A stretch of DNA of 64,000 nucleotides, from NCBI GenBank assembly GCA_900547415.1, contig URGS01000008.1, forward strand, positions 1 to 64,000, written 5' to 3'. This document shows, in pieces, positions 27,371 to 35,838 of this stretch; the first letter of the stretch is position 1, and every line of letters begins with the position of its first letter. This DNA is from an uncultured Phascolarctobacterium sp. Lineage in GTDB: Bacteria; Bacillota; Negativicutes; Acidaminococcales; Acidaminococcaceae. A program made the position numbers and the translations under genes. The notes beneath the pieces are model-generated. The model ran no database searches and was not told the origin of the DNA. It saw nothing but the letters and a program-made list of their open reading frames with translations.

Positions 27371-27402
27371 TGTATACATAATACTTGATGTATTAGTATA
27401 TA
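27371..27402 (-). promoter_or_regulatory. Candidate GntR-type operator before the TRAP operon
   Basis: A perfect TGTATACA palindrome (27371-27378) and a degenerate AGTATATA copy (27395-27402) lie about 110-140 bases before the TAXI gene. The same pair, about 28 bases apart, precedes the CE4/ABC/racemase operon at 4794-4830. Shared control is an inference. Confidence 0.4.
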
Positions 27403-27467
27403 ATTTTAATAAAATTGGAAAAGTTGTTAATTTTGTCACATTTTTAACTAGCGTTATTTTACCGCAA

Positions 27468-27517
27468 GAATGACTACGAGAATGACTTTTGCGAATTTAC
27501 GTAATTTATGTTACAAT
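27468..27517 (+). promoter_or_regulatory. Promoter of the duplicated DRSMVP protein gene, with direct repeat
   Basis: TTGCGA (27489-27494) and TACAAT (27512-27517) are 17 bases apart. Just upstream, and running into the -35, is a direct repeat GAATGACT (27468-27475 and 27480-27487) with 12-base periodicity, the pattern expected for a transcription factor binding as a tandem dimer. Confidence 0.6.
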
Positions 27518-27591
27518 AATGAGGAAAATCTTTTTCGCTGGGCAGAATATTCTACTTTTGCGACTTTTAAATTTTATAAGGAGTGATACTC

Positions 27592-28302
27592 ATGAGCAAC
27601 AGCGCTTACAATTTGCGCTTACAGCGTACTCTTTTTGAAAATTTCTTCCGTGCAATCCTGCAGGATGAAAACAAAAGAGTCATTGGCAATTTAACTGTTA
27701 TCCCTAATATTCCCCTGGACCGCAGCATGGTTCCCCAAGATGCACCTGAGGTTCCTGCAGTTCTGCTGGTTATTGTAGATGATGCAGACATCAATAAGGA
27801 TAACCTGATTGATTTTGAAGAACGTGCTTCCTATGCAATTCTGAAGCGCTTCTCTACTGAAGAAATTGCCTTCCAGCAATGCTTCTTCTATTATCCCTCC
27901 CCTAAATATATGGGCGACTGCGGCACTGAGGAATTCCCCGGCGCCGGCTTTAAGTTGACTCGCACACTGTATGACAACTACTATGGCGTATACTTTGTTA
28001 ACAACGAAAACGCTGTAGTTGGCGATATTAAAATCGTTCCCGTGCTCCCCGCTGACCGCAGCATGGTTCCCGAGGATGCTCCTATCGTAGAACCCTTCCT
28101 GATTTCTGTTGTTAACAACGTAGAAGGCATCAGCAAGGAAAACATCGTATCCTTTGAAGAGGACGCTGGCCAAGCTCTGGTTAACCGCTTCAGCAACGAT
28201 AACGTTCAATTTGACCATTGCCACTTCTACTATCCCTCCCCTGCATTTGTATTTGAGCAGGCTGACGCAGTAGAAGCTGCAGCTCCCGAAACACTCAACT
28301 AA
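27592..28302 (+). CDS. Novel internally duplicated protein with DRSMVP motifs
   Basis: This 236-residue acidic protein has no signal peptide or membrane segment and consists of two homologous halves, about 6-104 and 118-217. Each half carries DRSMVPxDAP (43-52, 155-164), a KxN...FEE segment, RFS and a Cys shortly before FYYPSP (Cys97, Cys210). I do not recognise the family. AAGGAG precedes ATG 27592; the gene has its own promoter and terminator. Leu, Arg and Pro codons are strongly biased (CTG, CGC, CCC), as in highly expressed genes. It is one of only three plus-strand genes here. Confidence 0.85.
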   Translation: MSNSAYNLRLQRTLFENFFRAILQDENKRVIGNLTVIPNIPLDRSMVPQDAPEVPAVLLVIVDDADINKDNLIDFEERASYAILKRFSTEEIAFQQCFFYYPSPKYMGDCGTEEFPGAGFKLTRTLYDNYYGVYFVNNENAVVGDIKIVPVLPADRSMVPEDAPIVEPFLISVVNNVEGISKENIVSFEEDAGQALVNRFSNDNVQFDHCHFYYPSPAFVFEQADAVEAAAPETLN

Positions 28303-28317
28303 TAACATATGAAACAC

Positions 28318-28358
28318 AAAATGCATCCCGCACTTTAAAGTGTAGGATGCATTTTTTT
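28318..28358 (+). terminator. Rho-independent terminator after the duplicated protein gene
   Basis: AAAATGCATCC and GGATGCATTTT arms enclose a second CACTTTAAAGTG stem; seven T follow on the plus strand. It may also stop leftward transcription ending at 28367, though the minus-strand T run is poorer. Confidence 0.88.
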
Positions 28359-28366
28359 ACGCAATT

Positions 28367-28564
28367 TTAAAACTCAAACCACTCAGAGAAACCTTTATCA
28401 GTTGCAACAGCTACCTGCTTATGCTGAACCTCACCTTGGTCCAGCACAAAATCTCCCTTATTATACTTCTTCTTAGCTAAGAGCAAGGCTTCTCGCTCGT
28501 TTTCTGCCTCTATTTCAAATTCTTGTGCAATGGTTTCTTCAATAACAATTTTAAATCTACTCAT
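28367..28564 (-). CDS. DpnD/PcfM-like small protein
   Basis: This 65-residue protein starts MSRFKIVIEETIAQEFEIEA, followed by a helical NEREALLLAKKKY segment and GDFVLDQGEV, the pattern of the DpnD/PcfM C-terminal domain. Family function is unknown; members turn up in mobile and chromosomal contexts. ATG 28564 is chosen over an upstream start because the domain begins there. It closes the pepA-PHP-P-loop gene row. Confidence 0.7.
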   Translation of the reverse strand: MSRFKIVIEETIAQEFEIEAENEREALLLAKKKYNKGDFVLDQGEVQHKQVAVATDKGFSEWFEF

Positions 28565-28608
28565 TATTTTTACCCATCTTATCACTTTTTCTTAAAATAA
28601 TTGGCTGT

Positions 28609-29445
28609 TCATTTCTTTAAAGGCTTTCTCAGCGCCAGACTGCGTATGGAAACATTAACATTCTTAACCTGCATAGCAGTCATGTATTCTACCTTTTTCT
28701 TAATCTTTGCCTGAAGCTGACGAGTGACAATAAAAAGCTTTTCGCCATAATACAGAACTACCTCAACGTAAATTACAATGCCTTTGCTGTTGTCACTGCG
28801 GCGGCGTACTCTTAAATCAGTAATACGCTCTACTCCATCCATCTTTTTAGCAATGATGTTGATAATATCCTCAATGGCGCTGTCAGCTATAAGCAGCTTG
28901 CCATAAAAGCTAAAGGCTGGACGAACAATGGAGCGGTCTGCGTTCTTCTCCTGGCGGCGCTGCTTGGAGAAAATATTATAGGGCAAATCCGCAAAATAGC
29001 CTGTAAAATGTGGCTTTAGCTCTACAGAAGGCACAGGAACAATATGCTTGCCGTCATGGAGACGTGAATAACGCGCCTTTTTTATTTCTGCCTTAGTAGC
29101 AATTTGACTTATATATACCGTTTTCACTGGTTTATCCAAGCCAAGACGTCCAATAATCTTATTAATCATATTATCGGAGGTAGCTATAATCAGTAGTCGC
29201 CTAATATTGCTTTGCGCCAAGGCCTCCCGTACTACTTTAGCGTGCTCATCGTCCGTAAAAATTGCACGCTTAACAGCTTGTATTCTATTGTCCTCGTTTT
29301 TAGCAGAGGTTCCGGCAAGAATTTTAGTTCCCTTAATTAAAAGTCCATCATCTATTATAGCGTCACACTTGTTATCAAAAGCAACGCCAATAGCACGATG
29401 ACTTTTACCGGTACCGCTGGGACCTACAAAAGCTACTACTTCCAT
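28609..29445 (-). CDS. P-loop NTPase fused to an Asp23/Gls24-like domain
   Basis: This 278-residue protein has an N-terminal P-loop GPSGTGKS (8-15) and an IIDDGLLIKG segment resembling Walker B. The C-terminal part (about 180-265) reads FYGKLLIADSAIEDIINIIAKK, then VYVEVVLYYGEKL, the layout of Asp23/Gls24 envelope-stress proteins. The combination is unusual; I know of no assigned role. It starts at ATG 29445 after GAGG, downstream of the PHP gene. Confidence 0.72.
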   Translation of the reverse strand: MEVVAFVGPSGTGKSHRAIGVAFDNKCDAIIDDGLLIKGTKILAGTSAKNEDNRIQAVKRAIFTDDEHAKVVREALAQSNIRRLLIIATSDNMINKIIGRLGLDKPVKTVYISQIATKAEIKKARYSRLHDGKHIVPVPSVELKPHFTGYFADLPYNIFSKQRRQEKNADRSIVRPAFSFYGKLLIADSAIEDIINIIAKKMDGVERITDLRVRRRSDNSKGIVIYVEVVLYYGEKLFIVTRQLQAKIKKKVEYMTAMQVKNVNVSIRSLALRKPLKK

Positions 29446-29475
29446 AATATCAATCCTCAATAAACAGTTTAACTA

Positions 29476-30294
29476 TTACTTGTATTCAATGATTCCTCGA
29501 ACCGCATCATAATCTACCTGCCAAATTCCTAATGTTGCAGGAAATCTGTCAGGAATACCATGAAAATCACTTCCTCCGCCTACAAAAAGCTTATACCTTT
29601 CAGCAAGCTTAAGCCATTTTTCAAATTCATTTTTATCAGCGGAGCTGGGATGATAAACCTCAATACCATCAAAGGGTATGGTTTGGAACAGTCTTTCAGG
29701 CAATTCACCGTCTTTAAGCTCAGAAGGATGAGCCAAGACTGCAATGCCTCCTGCGTTATGAATAAGCTCTACTGCCTCTTCAGGTGACAGCTTGGGCTGT
29801 GGTACATACGCAGGGCCACCGTTGCGAAGTAAGGCATCAAATACCTCCTGCACGTTGCTGAAATATCCTTTAGCAACCAGAGCCTTAGCAACATGTGGAC
29901 GACCTACTGCTCTGTTCTTAGGGTCACAGGCTTCTACCTCTATGTGGTAGCCTAAATTATCAAGCTTTTCCAAAATCTTGAACAAACGACGTTCGCGGCC
30001 ATAACGCATTTCATCCATCTTGTCGTGGAGTGCCTGATTATTCGTATCTACGTGATAGGCTAATATATGCACGCTTTCTCCGTTTACCTGACTGCCAAGC
30101 TCAACGCCGGTTATAATTTTTATTCCAAAAGCTTCAGCCGCTTTTTGTGCTTCTGCAATACCATTCCAGGAATCATGATCAGTAATGCTTAAAACAGCAA
30201 TTCCTTTAGCTGCAGCCTCTTCAACTAGCTGAGCAGGAGTATAAAGTCCGTCGGAAAAGGTGCTGTGGGTATGCAAATCAACTAATTTCTTCAT
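29476..30294 (-). CDS. PHP-domain phosphoesterase (RNase AM/TrpH-like)
   Basis: This 272-residue enzyme has the metal-binding PHP motifs DLHTHSTFSDG (near 6), TDHDSW, EVEACD..GRPHVA and a late GGGSDFHG. Such proteins hydrolyse nucleoside 3',5'-bisphosphates or trim RNA 5' ends (TrpH/RnaAM). ATG 30294 is the better of two in-frame starts, since AGTGAAG precedes it. It follows pepA by 24 bases in a leftward row. Confidence 0.88.
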   Translation of the reverse strand: MKKLVDLHTHSTFSDGLYTPAQLVEEAAAKGIAVLSITDHDSWNGIAEAQKAAEAFGIKIITGVELGSQVNGESVHILAYHVDTNNQALHDKMDEMRYGRERRLFKILEKLDNLGYHIEVEACDPKNRAVGRPHVAKALVAKGYFSNVQEVFDALLRNGGPAYVPQPKLSPEEAVELIHNAGGIAVLAHPSELKDGELPERLFQTIPFDGIEVYHPSSADKNEFEKWLKLAERYKLFVGGGSDFHGIPDRFPATLGIWQVDYDAVRGIIEYK

Positions 30295-30318
30295 TTGCTT
30301 CACTCAACTTTATCATTT

Positions 30319-31803
30319 TTATAGTACTTCTGCTAACTTAATCAAGGTCATAGTACCAAAGGCGGTACAGCCCTTAACTATGCATCCAGTTGTTTTTTTG
30401 CTGGTTGAAGTACCACCAATGTCAATATGTGCCCAAGGAGTGCCTTCGTTTACGAATTCTCCTACAAAAAGACCGCCTGTAATGCAGCCACCGGCACGAC
30501 CTGTACTATTAAGCAGGTCAGCAACATCACTTTTCAGGGCTTTTTTGCATTCAGGTAAGGAAGGCAGCTGCCAGTAGTTTTCGCCAGCCTGCTTACCTGC
30601 TTCCAGAATTTGCTGAACCAGCTCGTCGTTATTGGAAATAATACCACTTGTTTCTGTGCCAAGAGCAATAATTACCGCACCGGTGAGAGTCGCAATATCA
30701 ATAACCTTAGCAGCACCCTGCTGGCAGGCATACCATACTGCATCTGCAAGAACCATGCGTCCCTCAGCATCAGTGTTTACGACTTCAATAGTTTTGCCGT
30801 TAGCTGCACGTACAATGTCTCCAGGACGCTGAGCCTTGCCGCTGGGCATATTCTCAGCACAGGCTAAAACTGCCATTACATTGCATTTCAGCTTCAGTGC
30901 TGCAATAGCCTTAATAGCACCTAAAACTACAGCTGAGCCAGTCATGTCATCCTTCATTTCGCCCATGTTTTCACCAGGCTTAATAGAAATACCACCACTG
31001 TCAAAGGTAATACCCTTGCCAACATATGCCACATAAGGTGCATCCTCTGCACCATTGTATGTTAAGGTAATCAGTCTGGAAGGAACATCACTGCCCTGTC
31101 CTACAGCCAGCAGAGCATGCATTCCTTTTGCGGCCATAGCCTCTTCATCAAGAATCTCCAGCTCCAGATTTAATTCTTCTGCGACCTGAGCAGCTTTTGC
31201 AGCCATTGTCAGGGGATTAATAACATTACCAGGATGATTTGCCAAATCACGGCTAAAGGAAACCGCTTCTGCAGTAATCTTTGCTTTAAGGAGAATCTCC
31301 TCTGCACCTTCAACCTTACTGAGAACAGCAACCTTACATAGGGGAACTGCATCCTTCTTGCTCTTGTATTCAGTAAAGGTATAAGCTCCTAAATACAGGC
31401 CCTCTGCCATGGCATTAAGGTAATGAGCACGCTTCGGATTCAGAGTAATAGCCGCAATTAAGGCAGCCTGCTCTGATTTTAAAGCATGCAGCTCTCTAGC
31501 AACTGCACCTGCGGCCTTGCGGAAGCTATAGGGCTTGCATTCCTTGCCTTCGCCGCAGCCAACAACAAGAATATTTAAAAGCTTGCCATTTTCCAAAAGG
31601 GTTACACGCTCAATAGAACCTGCTTCAAAAAAGTCTGTCTTTTTTGAAGCTAAGACTGCAACAACATCTCTTACAGAAGCAGGCAGCTTCATATAGTCAA
31701 GGCCTGCCATACATTCCTTGCACATCATGATGACAATAGTGTCCACACCATTATAGGACGCCTGCTCTACTGCAGCACCCCTTAATTCAATATTATTAAG
31801 CAT
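30319..31803 (-). CDS. pepA: Leucyl aminopeptidase (M17)
   Basis: This 494-residue cytosolic metallopeptidase removes N-terminal residues from peptides. The M17 signature NTDAEGRMVLADA and the metal/catalytic segment KGITFDSGGISIKP are intact, and the N-terminal domain is full length. It may also act in transcription control, as PepA does in E. coli, but nothing here shows that. It lies 21 bases after the NlpC/P60 gene. Confidence 0.96.
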   Translation of the reverse strand: MLNNIELRGAAVEQASYNGVDTIVIMMCKECMAGLDYMKLPASVRDVVAVLASKKTDFFEAGSIERVTLLENGKLLNILVVGCGEGKECKPYSFRKAAGAVARELHALKSEQAALIAAITLNPKRAHYLNAMAEGLYLGAYTFTEYKSKKDAVPLCKVAVLSKVEGAEEILLKAKITAEAVSFSRDLANHPGNVINPLTMAAKAAQVAEELNLELEILDEEAMAAKGMHALLAVGQGSDVPSRLITLTYNGAEDAPYVAYVGKGITFDSGGISIKPGENMGEMKDDMTGSAVVLGAIKAIAALKLKCNVMAVLACAENMPSGKAQRPGDIVRAANGKTIEVVNTDAEGRMVLADAVWYACQQGAAKVIDIATLTGAVIIALGTETSGIISNNDELVQQILEAGKQAGENYWQLPSLPECKKALKSDVADLLNSTGRAGGCITGGLFVGEFVNEGTPWAHIDIGGTSTSKKTTGCIVKGCTAFGTMTLIKLAEVL

Positions 31804-31824
31804 GATTTATTCCTCACAATCTAT

Positions 31825-33117
31825 TTATTTAAATTCCACTGCAGAGGTCAGAGATTCTAAAAAGCTTTCTCCAGTACCTCTTCTAAGTGTTAAATCACTA
31901 ACTACAACCTTCATGGATACTACTCTTTCTCCTTTTGCGTTAACATAGGAGCCAAGTGCATGCAGACCATAGGGTTCATTATTGATATTGCCTAAGTACA
32001 TCAGGCAATGACCATCCATATACAGACCACTGCCAGGAATCAGCTGATTGATAACAGCCAGCTTTTGTCCATCAGTCTGGCCATCCAGTGAATGGATTAC
32101 GCCTGCTGTAGTTTCCTGCTCATCAGCATTACGGGGCAAAGTAATACCAACTGTGCGATATGCATTAAAGAGTAAGCTGGAGCAATCCACGCTTTTTTTC
32201 ATACCGCCCCAACCGTAGGGCATTCCATAAAACTTAAAGGCTGAACGGATAATATTGTTAGAGGTATAAGGCAAATAGCCCTCATGAACAGCAGTATTAT
32301 CCTTTTTAATAAACAGCTTTTCAGTCATCAGAGTACCATCCTTTTTACGCATGGGAGTAAGAACCTGGTATACCTCACTGCTGCGAAGCAAAGGCAGCTT
32401 GGAGCCCTGCTGATAAACAACCTGTTCGCTGCCTATTTTCAAGGTCAGATTACTATCTGTAACAACCAGAAATTCTTCCGGGTCCGCAAATTGACGCCAG
32501 GTTTTAGCATCAGTAAAGGCAATATTAAAGGTACTAATCCAACCACTGTAATTTAAGGACTGAATATAGTAAAAGAACTTATTGGCACTTTGATGCAGCA
32601 CAACAACAGGCTCTCCTGGGTCTAGTTCGGTCTCCTGCAGTGCATCAAAATCAGTATCGCCTGCATAGTAAAACAGGCCCTCACCTGTGGGCAGGTTACG
32701 CAAGGAGCTGCGACGTACAATTACACCGTAACGAGGTACAACCTTAGCAGGAATACTATTAGCGTTGGTTTGACTGCGAAGGATTTTTTTGTAATTTTCG
32801 CTGACCTTGTTGCCATGAAGATACAGCTCGTCTTCAAGGATAGTATAGTTCATTATTTTGGCCTTCAGGTCAGAACCAGAAATGGAGGCAGGATAATTTA
32901 ACAGGTCAGGAACAGATGAAGAAGCATGTCTCACCTTTTCATTAAAGGCCTGTACCCCCTGTGCGTCCAAAATCACCTGATTGCCCTGGGGATTTTTCTG
33001 GCACCAAAAATCAGCACTTACAAGTTTATCATAATTAGTGATACCGGACGCTGCTGCTCCTAAGGGAAATGCCAGCAGCATACTGAATATACAAGCACAA
33101 ATAAATCTATATAACAA
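31825..33117 (-). CDS. Secreted SH3 and NlpC/P60 cell-wall hydrolase
   Basis: This 430-residue protein has a signal peptide (hydrophobic 4-23, cleavage near AAASG), bacterial SH3-like modules (about 130-200 and 215-280) and a C-terminal NlpC/P60 domain with VDCSSLLF (Cys312) and GHCLMYLG (His370). The layout matches YkfC-type gamma-D-glutamyl-diamino-acid endopeptidases that trim peptidoglycan stems. The start is TTG 33117, eight bases after GGAGG. Substrate linkage inferred from family. Confidence 0.88.
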   Translation of the reverse strand: MLYRFICACIFSMLLAFPLGAAASGITNYDKLVSADFWCQKNPQGNQVILDAQGVQAFNEKVRHASSSVPDLLNYPASISGSDLKAKIMNYTILEDELYLHGNKVSENYKKILRSQTNANSIPAKVVPRYGVIVRRSSLRNLPTGEGLFYYAGDTDFDALQETELDPGEPVVVLHQSANKFFYYIQSLNYSGWISTFNIAFTDAKTWRQFADPEEFLVVTDSNLTLKIGSEQVVYQQGSKLPLLRSSEVYQVLTPMRKKDGTLMTEKLFIKKDNTAVHEGYLPYTSNNIIRSAFKFYGMPYGWGGMKKSVDCSSLLFNAYRTVGITLPRNADEQETTAGVIHSLDGQTDGQKLAVINQLIPGSGLYMDGHCLMYLGNINNEPYGLHALGSYVNAKGERVVSMKVVVSDLTLRRGTGESFLESLTSAVEFK

Positions 33118-33190
33118 GGTATAGTCCTCCTAACAAATCATTAATATTATTAATTTCTGCAAATTAGCAAAAAATCCTGCTAGACATACA

Positions 33191-33240
33191 TAAAATGATT
33201 TGGCAGCCGTCAGAAATTAATCTAACGACTGCCAAATCAT
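33191..33240 (-). terminator. Rho-independent terminator of the lysine operon
   Basis: ATGATTTGGCAG-CGT pairs with ACG-CTGCCAAATCAT around a 14-base loop; a short TTTT follows on the minus strand. It lies just after the CGGC gene, so the riboswitch-controlled unit probably ends here. Confidence 0.75.
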
Positions 33241-33243
33241 TTT

Positions 33244-33645
33244 CTAAAAGCTTTTGTAAATACCAGCTTCACGTTTTTTTGATGCTGTCTTGGAAATATA
33301 GGTTCCTTTAACTACAGTAAAGCCTTTTTTCTCCAACAGGCTCATAATATATTCCAGATGAGGGCAAGGAGGCTTATGGTAGTTATCACTCACCATACAG
33401 GACGATAAGTGAATAATGACTTCCTGACCATCCTCTTGAAAGCGTCTGAGACGTTTTTTTAGATTTTCAAGCTTCACTGTAAGACCTGCTCCGCAGCAGC
33501 CACCACAGGTAAAGGACATGTAACGGGTATCTTCTGGATAATCTGCAAATTTGCCATCTCTCGTATAGAAGGCGTGAGTGCAGTTGTAGCCAGAGCAACG
33601 CTTTTGCACCTGCTCACATTGAATAATTACAACTAGTTTGCTCAT
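33244..33645 (-). CDS. CGGC-domain protein
   Basis: This 133-residue protein contains many cysteines, including SGYNCTHAF, FTCGGCCGAG and SSCMVSDNYHKPPCPH, the arrangement of CGGC-domain proteins, which are thought to bind metal or an iron-sulfur cluster. Its ATG overlaps the dapA stop (ATGA), so it is translated with the lysine genes. No role in lysine synthesis is known to me. Its final position before the operon terminator may be a passenger arrangement. Confidence 0.8.
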   Translation of the reverse strand: MSKLVVIIQCEQVQKRCSGYNCTHAFYTRDGKFADYPEDTRYMSFTCGGCCGAGLTVKLENLKKRLRRFQEDGQEVIIHLSSCMVSDNYHKPPCPHLEYIMSLLEKKGFTVVKGTYISKTASKKREAGIYKSF

Positions 33646-34538
33646 TTTATAAGATTATACTCCCTTAAAACAGCATCCATTTTAGCTTCTGCATCCTTGC
33701 TGATAGGAGTCAGAGGCAAACGTGGGATACCTGCGTCAATGCCTGTTACCTTAGTAACCGCAGATTTTACAGGAATAGGATTGCTTTCGATGAACAGGCT
33801 GCGTGCCAAAGGAATCATCTTTTTATTTAAATCAGCAGCCTCTTTTACGCGGCCGTCCTGATGAGCCTGCATAATGGATTGGAGCAGGTTGCCGCCAATA
33901 TTGCCTAAAACAGAAATCAGGCCACATGCACCTACGGAGCAGAAGGGCAGAATCAGGGTATCGTCACCGCTGTAGATGCTGAAGTCCTCAGGAAGCAAAC
34001 GGTATAAATCAGCAGTCTGTGCTACATTGCCAGCAGCTTCTTTAATAGCTACGATGTTTTCAAAGTCATTTGCCAGGCGTACTACAGTTTCAGGAAGAAT
34101 GTTGGAGCCGGTACGTCCAGGAACATTGTATACGATAATAGGCAGCTTGGTGCTTCTTGCAACAGCCGCAAAATGCTGATAATAGCCCTCTTGAGTAGGC
34201 TTGTTGTAGTAAGGACCAACAACAAGAAGTCCATCTACCCCAACCTCTTCAAAAGCCTGCACCAGTTCAATGGTAGAAGCAGTACAGTTAGTGCCTGCAC
34301 CTGCAACGATAGGAGCACGACCGCCAATGCGTTCCTTAATAGTACGCATAAACTGAACCTTTTCTTCAAAGTTCATGGTTGCAGCCTCACCAGTGGAGCC
34401 CTCTACGACCAGACCGTCACTGCCATTATTAATAAGCCATTCTGCTAAATCAGCACCAGCTTCATAATTTACAGAGCCATCTTCTCTAAACGGAGAAACC
34501 ATTGCTGTTAATAATCTGCCAAAATAAGTTTTTTTCAT
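33642..34538 (-). CDS. dapA: 4-hydroxy-tetrahydrodipicolinate synthase
   Basis: DapA condenses pyruvate with aspartate semialdehyde, the first step committed to lysine and diaminopimelate. The 298-residue aldolase has the catalytic Tyr in YNVPGRTGSNI and the Schiff-base Lys in AIKEAAGN, plus a GSTGEAATM pyruvate loop. It lies 15 bases after lysC and overlaps the CGGC gene. Full length. Confidence 0.96.
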   Translation of the reverse strand: MKKTYFGRLLTAMVSPFREDGSVNYEAGADLAEWLINNGSDGLVVEGSTGEAATMNFEEKVQFMRTIKERIGGRAPIVAGAGTNCTASTIELVQAFEEVGVDGLLVVGPYYNKPTQEGYYQHFAAVARSTKLPIIVYNVPGRTGSNILPETVVRLANDFENIVAIKEAAGNVAQTADLYRLLPEDFSIYSGDDTLILPFCSVGACGLISVLGNIGGNLLQSIMQAHQDGRVKEAADLNKKMIPLARSLFIESNPIPVKSAVTKVTGIDAGIPRLPLTPISKDAEAKMDAVLREYNLIK

Positions 34539-34553
34539 TATTAGTACCCCTCT

Positions 34554-35774
34554 TTATAGTTTAAAGGCCTTATGCAGAGCTGTTACTGCATCAATCAGGC
34601 ACTCTTCTTTGATAATTGCGGAAATTGTAGTATCAGAGTCAACTGTTTGTAAAATCTGGATGTTTTTAGCAGCCAAAGCAGCTACAAAGTTAGCCATAAT
34701 ACCAGGCACACCACGCATTGCACTGCCTACAACAGAAACTTTGGCACAGCCCTCGTTAACCTCGTATTTAAAATCAGTCTCATCAAGAACCTTACGGGTA
34801 TGCTCAACATCGGGAGTGAATACTGCAAACATTGCTTCCTTCTCAGAAAGATTGAGACAGCCTACGCTGATTCCTGCATCAGCAAGGTCCTCGAAAAGAT
34901 TGCGTCCTGCTGCCATATCTTCAGGATTAAGAGTAATGCGGAACTGAGCCAGGTCATTAATATTAGCAACACCGCTGGCATAGTTGTCATGAACATCCAC
35001 CTCTGCACCACGGCAGCTGCCATGTCTGTCACTGGTAATCAAGGTACCGGGAGCATCGCTGAATGTGGATTTTACATACATAGGTGTATTGCTGCTCATG
35101 CAGATTTCGACAGCACGAGGATGAATTACCTTTGCACCATTGTGGGCCATTTGGCAAACCTCGGCGTAAGAAATGTTTTGAAGGATATTGGCTTCCTTGA
35201 CGATGCGTGGGTCAGCAGTCATAATACCTTCAACATCAGTATAAATCTCTACAAATTCAGCCTTAAGAGCTGCACCGAGAGCTGCTGCGGAGGTGTCGCT
35301 GCCGCCTCTGCCCAGGGTGGTAAATTTGTAATTGTTTTCAGTCATACCCTGGAAGCCGCATACTACAGGAATGATACCGGATTCCAAAAGATGCATCAGA
35401 TTAGAGCAGTTAATATTTTTAATGCGCGCTGCACCAAACTGAGAGTCAGTAATAATACCAGCCTGACCACCGGTCAGAGCCATAGCGTTGATGCCAAACT
35501 TTTGCAGAGTTGCCGCCATTACGCAGGAAGAAATAATTTCACCGCAGCACATCATAGCATCCATTTCACGCACATTAACGGAAAGATTTGCTTCCTTCAA
35601 AACACCAATCAGGGTGTCAGTAGCATAGGGTGCTCCCTTACGTCCCATAGCAGACACAACTACTACAGGAGAATAGCCCTTGCGAATGGCCTGCTGAACT
35701 TTATCCTTAACGGCGATACGTGCTTCCTCACTGGCAACAGAGGTACCACCAAATTTTTGTACAATTATCTTCAT
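34554..35774 (-). CDS. lysC: Aspartate kinase
   Basis: This 406-residue enzyme phosphorylates aspartate, the entry step for lysine, threonine and methionine. The N-terminal kinase domain has QKFGGTSVAS and GRGGSDTSAAALG; tandem ACT domains (about 265-400) should bind feedback inhibitor, probably lysine given the riboswitch. It lies 64 bases after asd. Confidence 0.96.
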   Translation of the reverse strand: MKIIVQKFGGTSVASEEARIAVKDKVQQAIRKGYSPVVVVSAMGRKGAPYATDTLIGVLKEANLSVNVREMDAMMCCGEIISSCVMAATLQKFGINAMALTGGQAGIITDSQFGAARIKNINCSNLMHLLESGIIPVVCGFQGMTENNYKFTTLGRGGSDTSAAALGAALKAEFVEIYTDVEGIMTADPRIVKEANILQNISYAEVCQMAHNGAKVIHPRAVEICMSSNTPMYVKSTFSDAPGTLITSDRHGSCRGAEVDVHDNYASGVANINDLAQFRITLNPEDMAAGRNLFEDLADAGISVGCLNLSEKEAMFAVFTPDVEHTRKVLDETDFKYEVNEGCAKVSVVGSAMRGVPGIMANFVAALAAKNIQILQTVDSDTTISAIIKEECLIDAVTALHKAFKL

Positions 35775-35838
35775 TGGAACAATCTTCCCTTCTATTGCGC
35801 TTGTTGATTTTTATCAGCAAGTGACCATCATCAGTATA

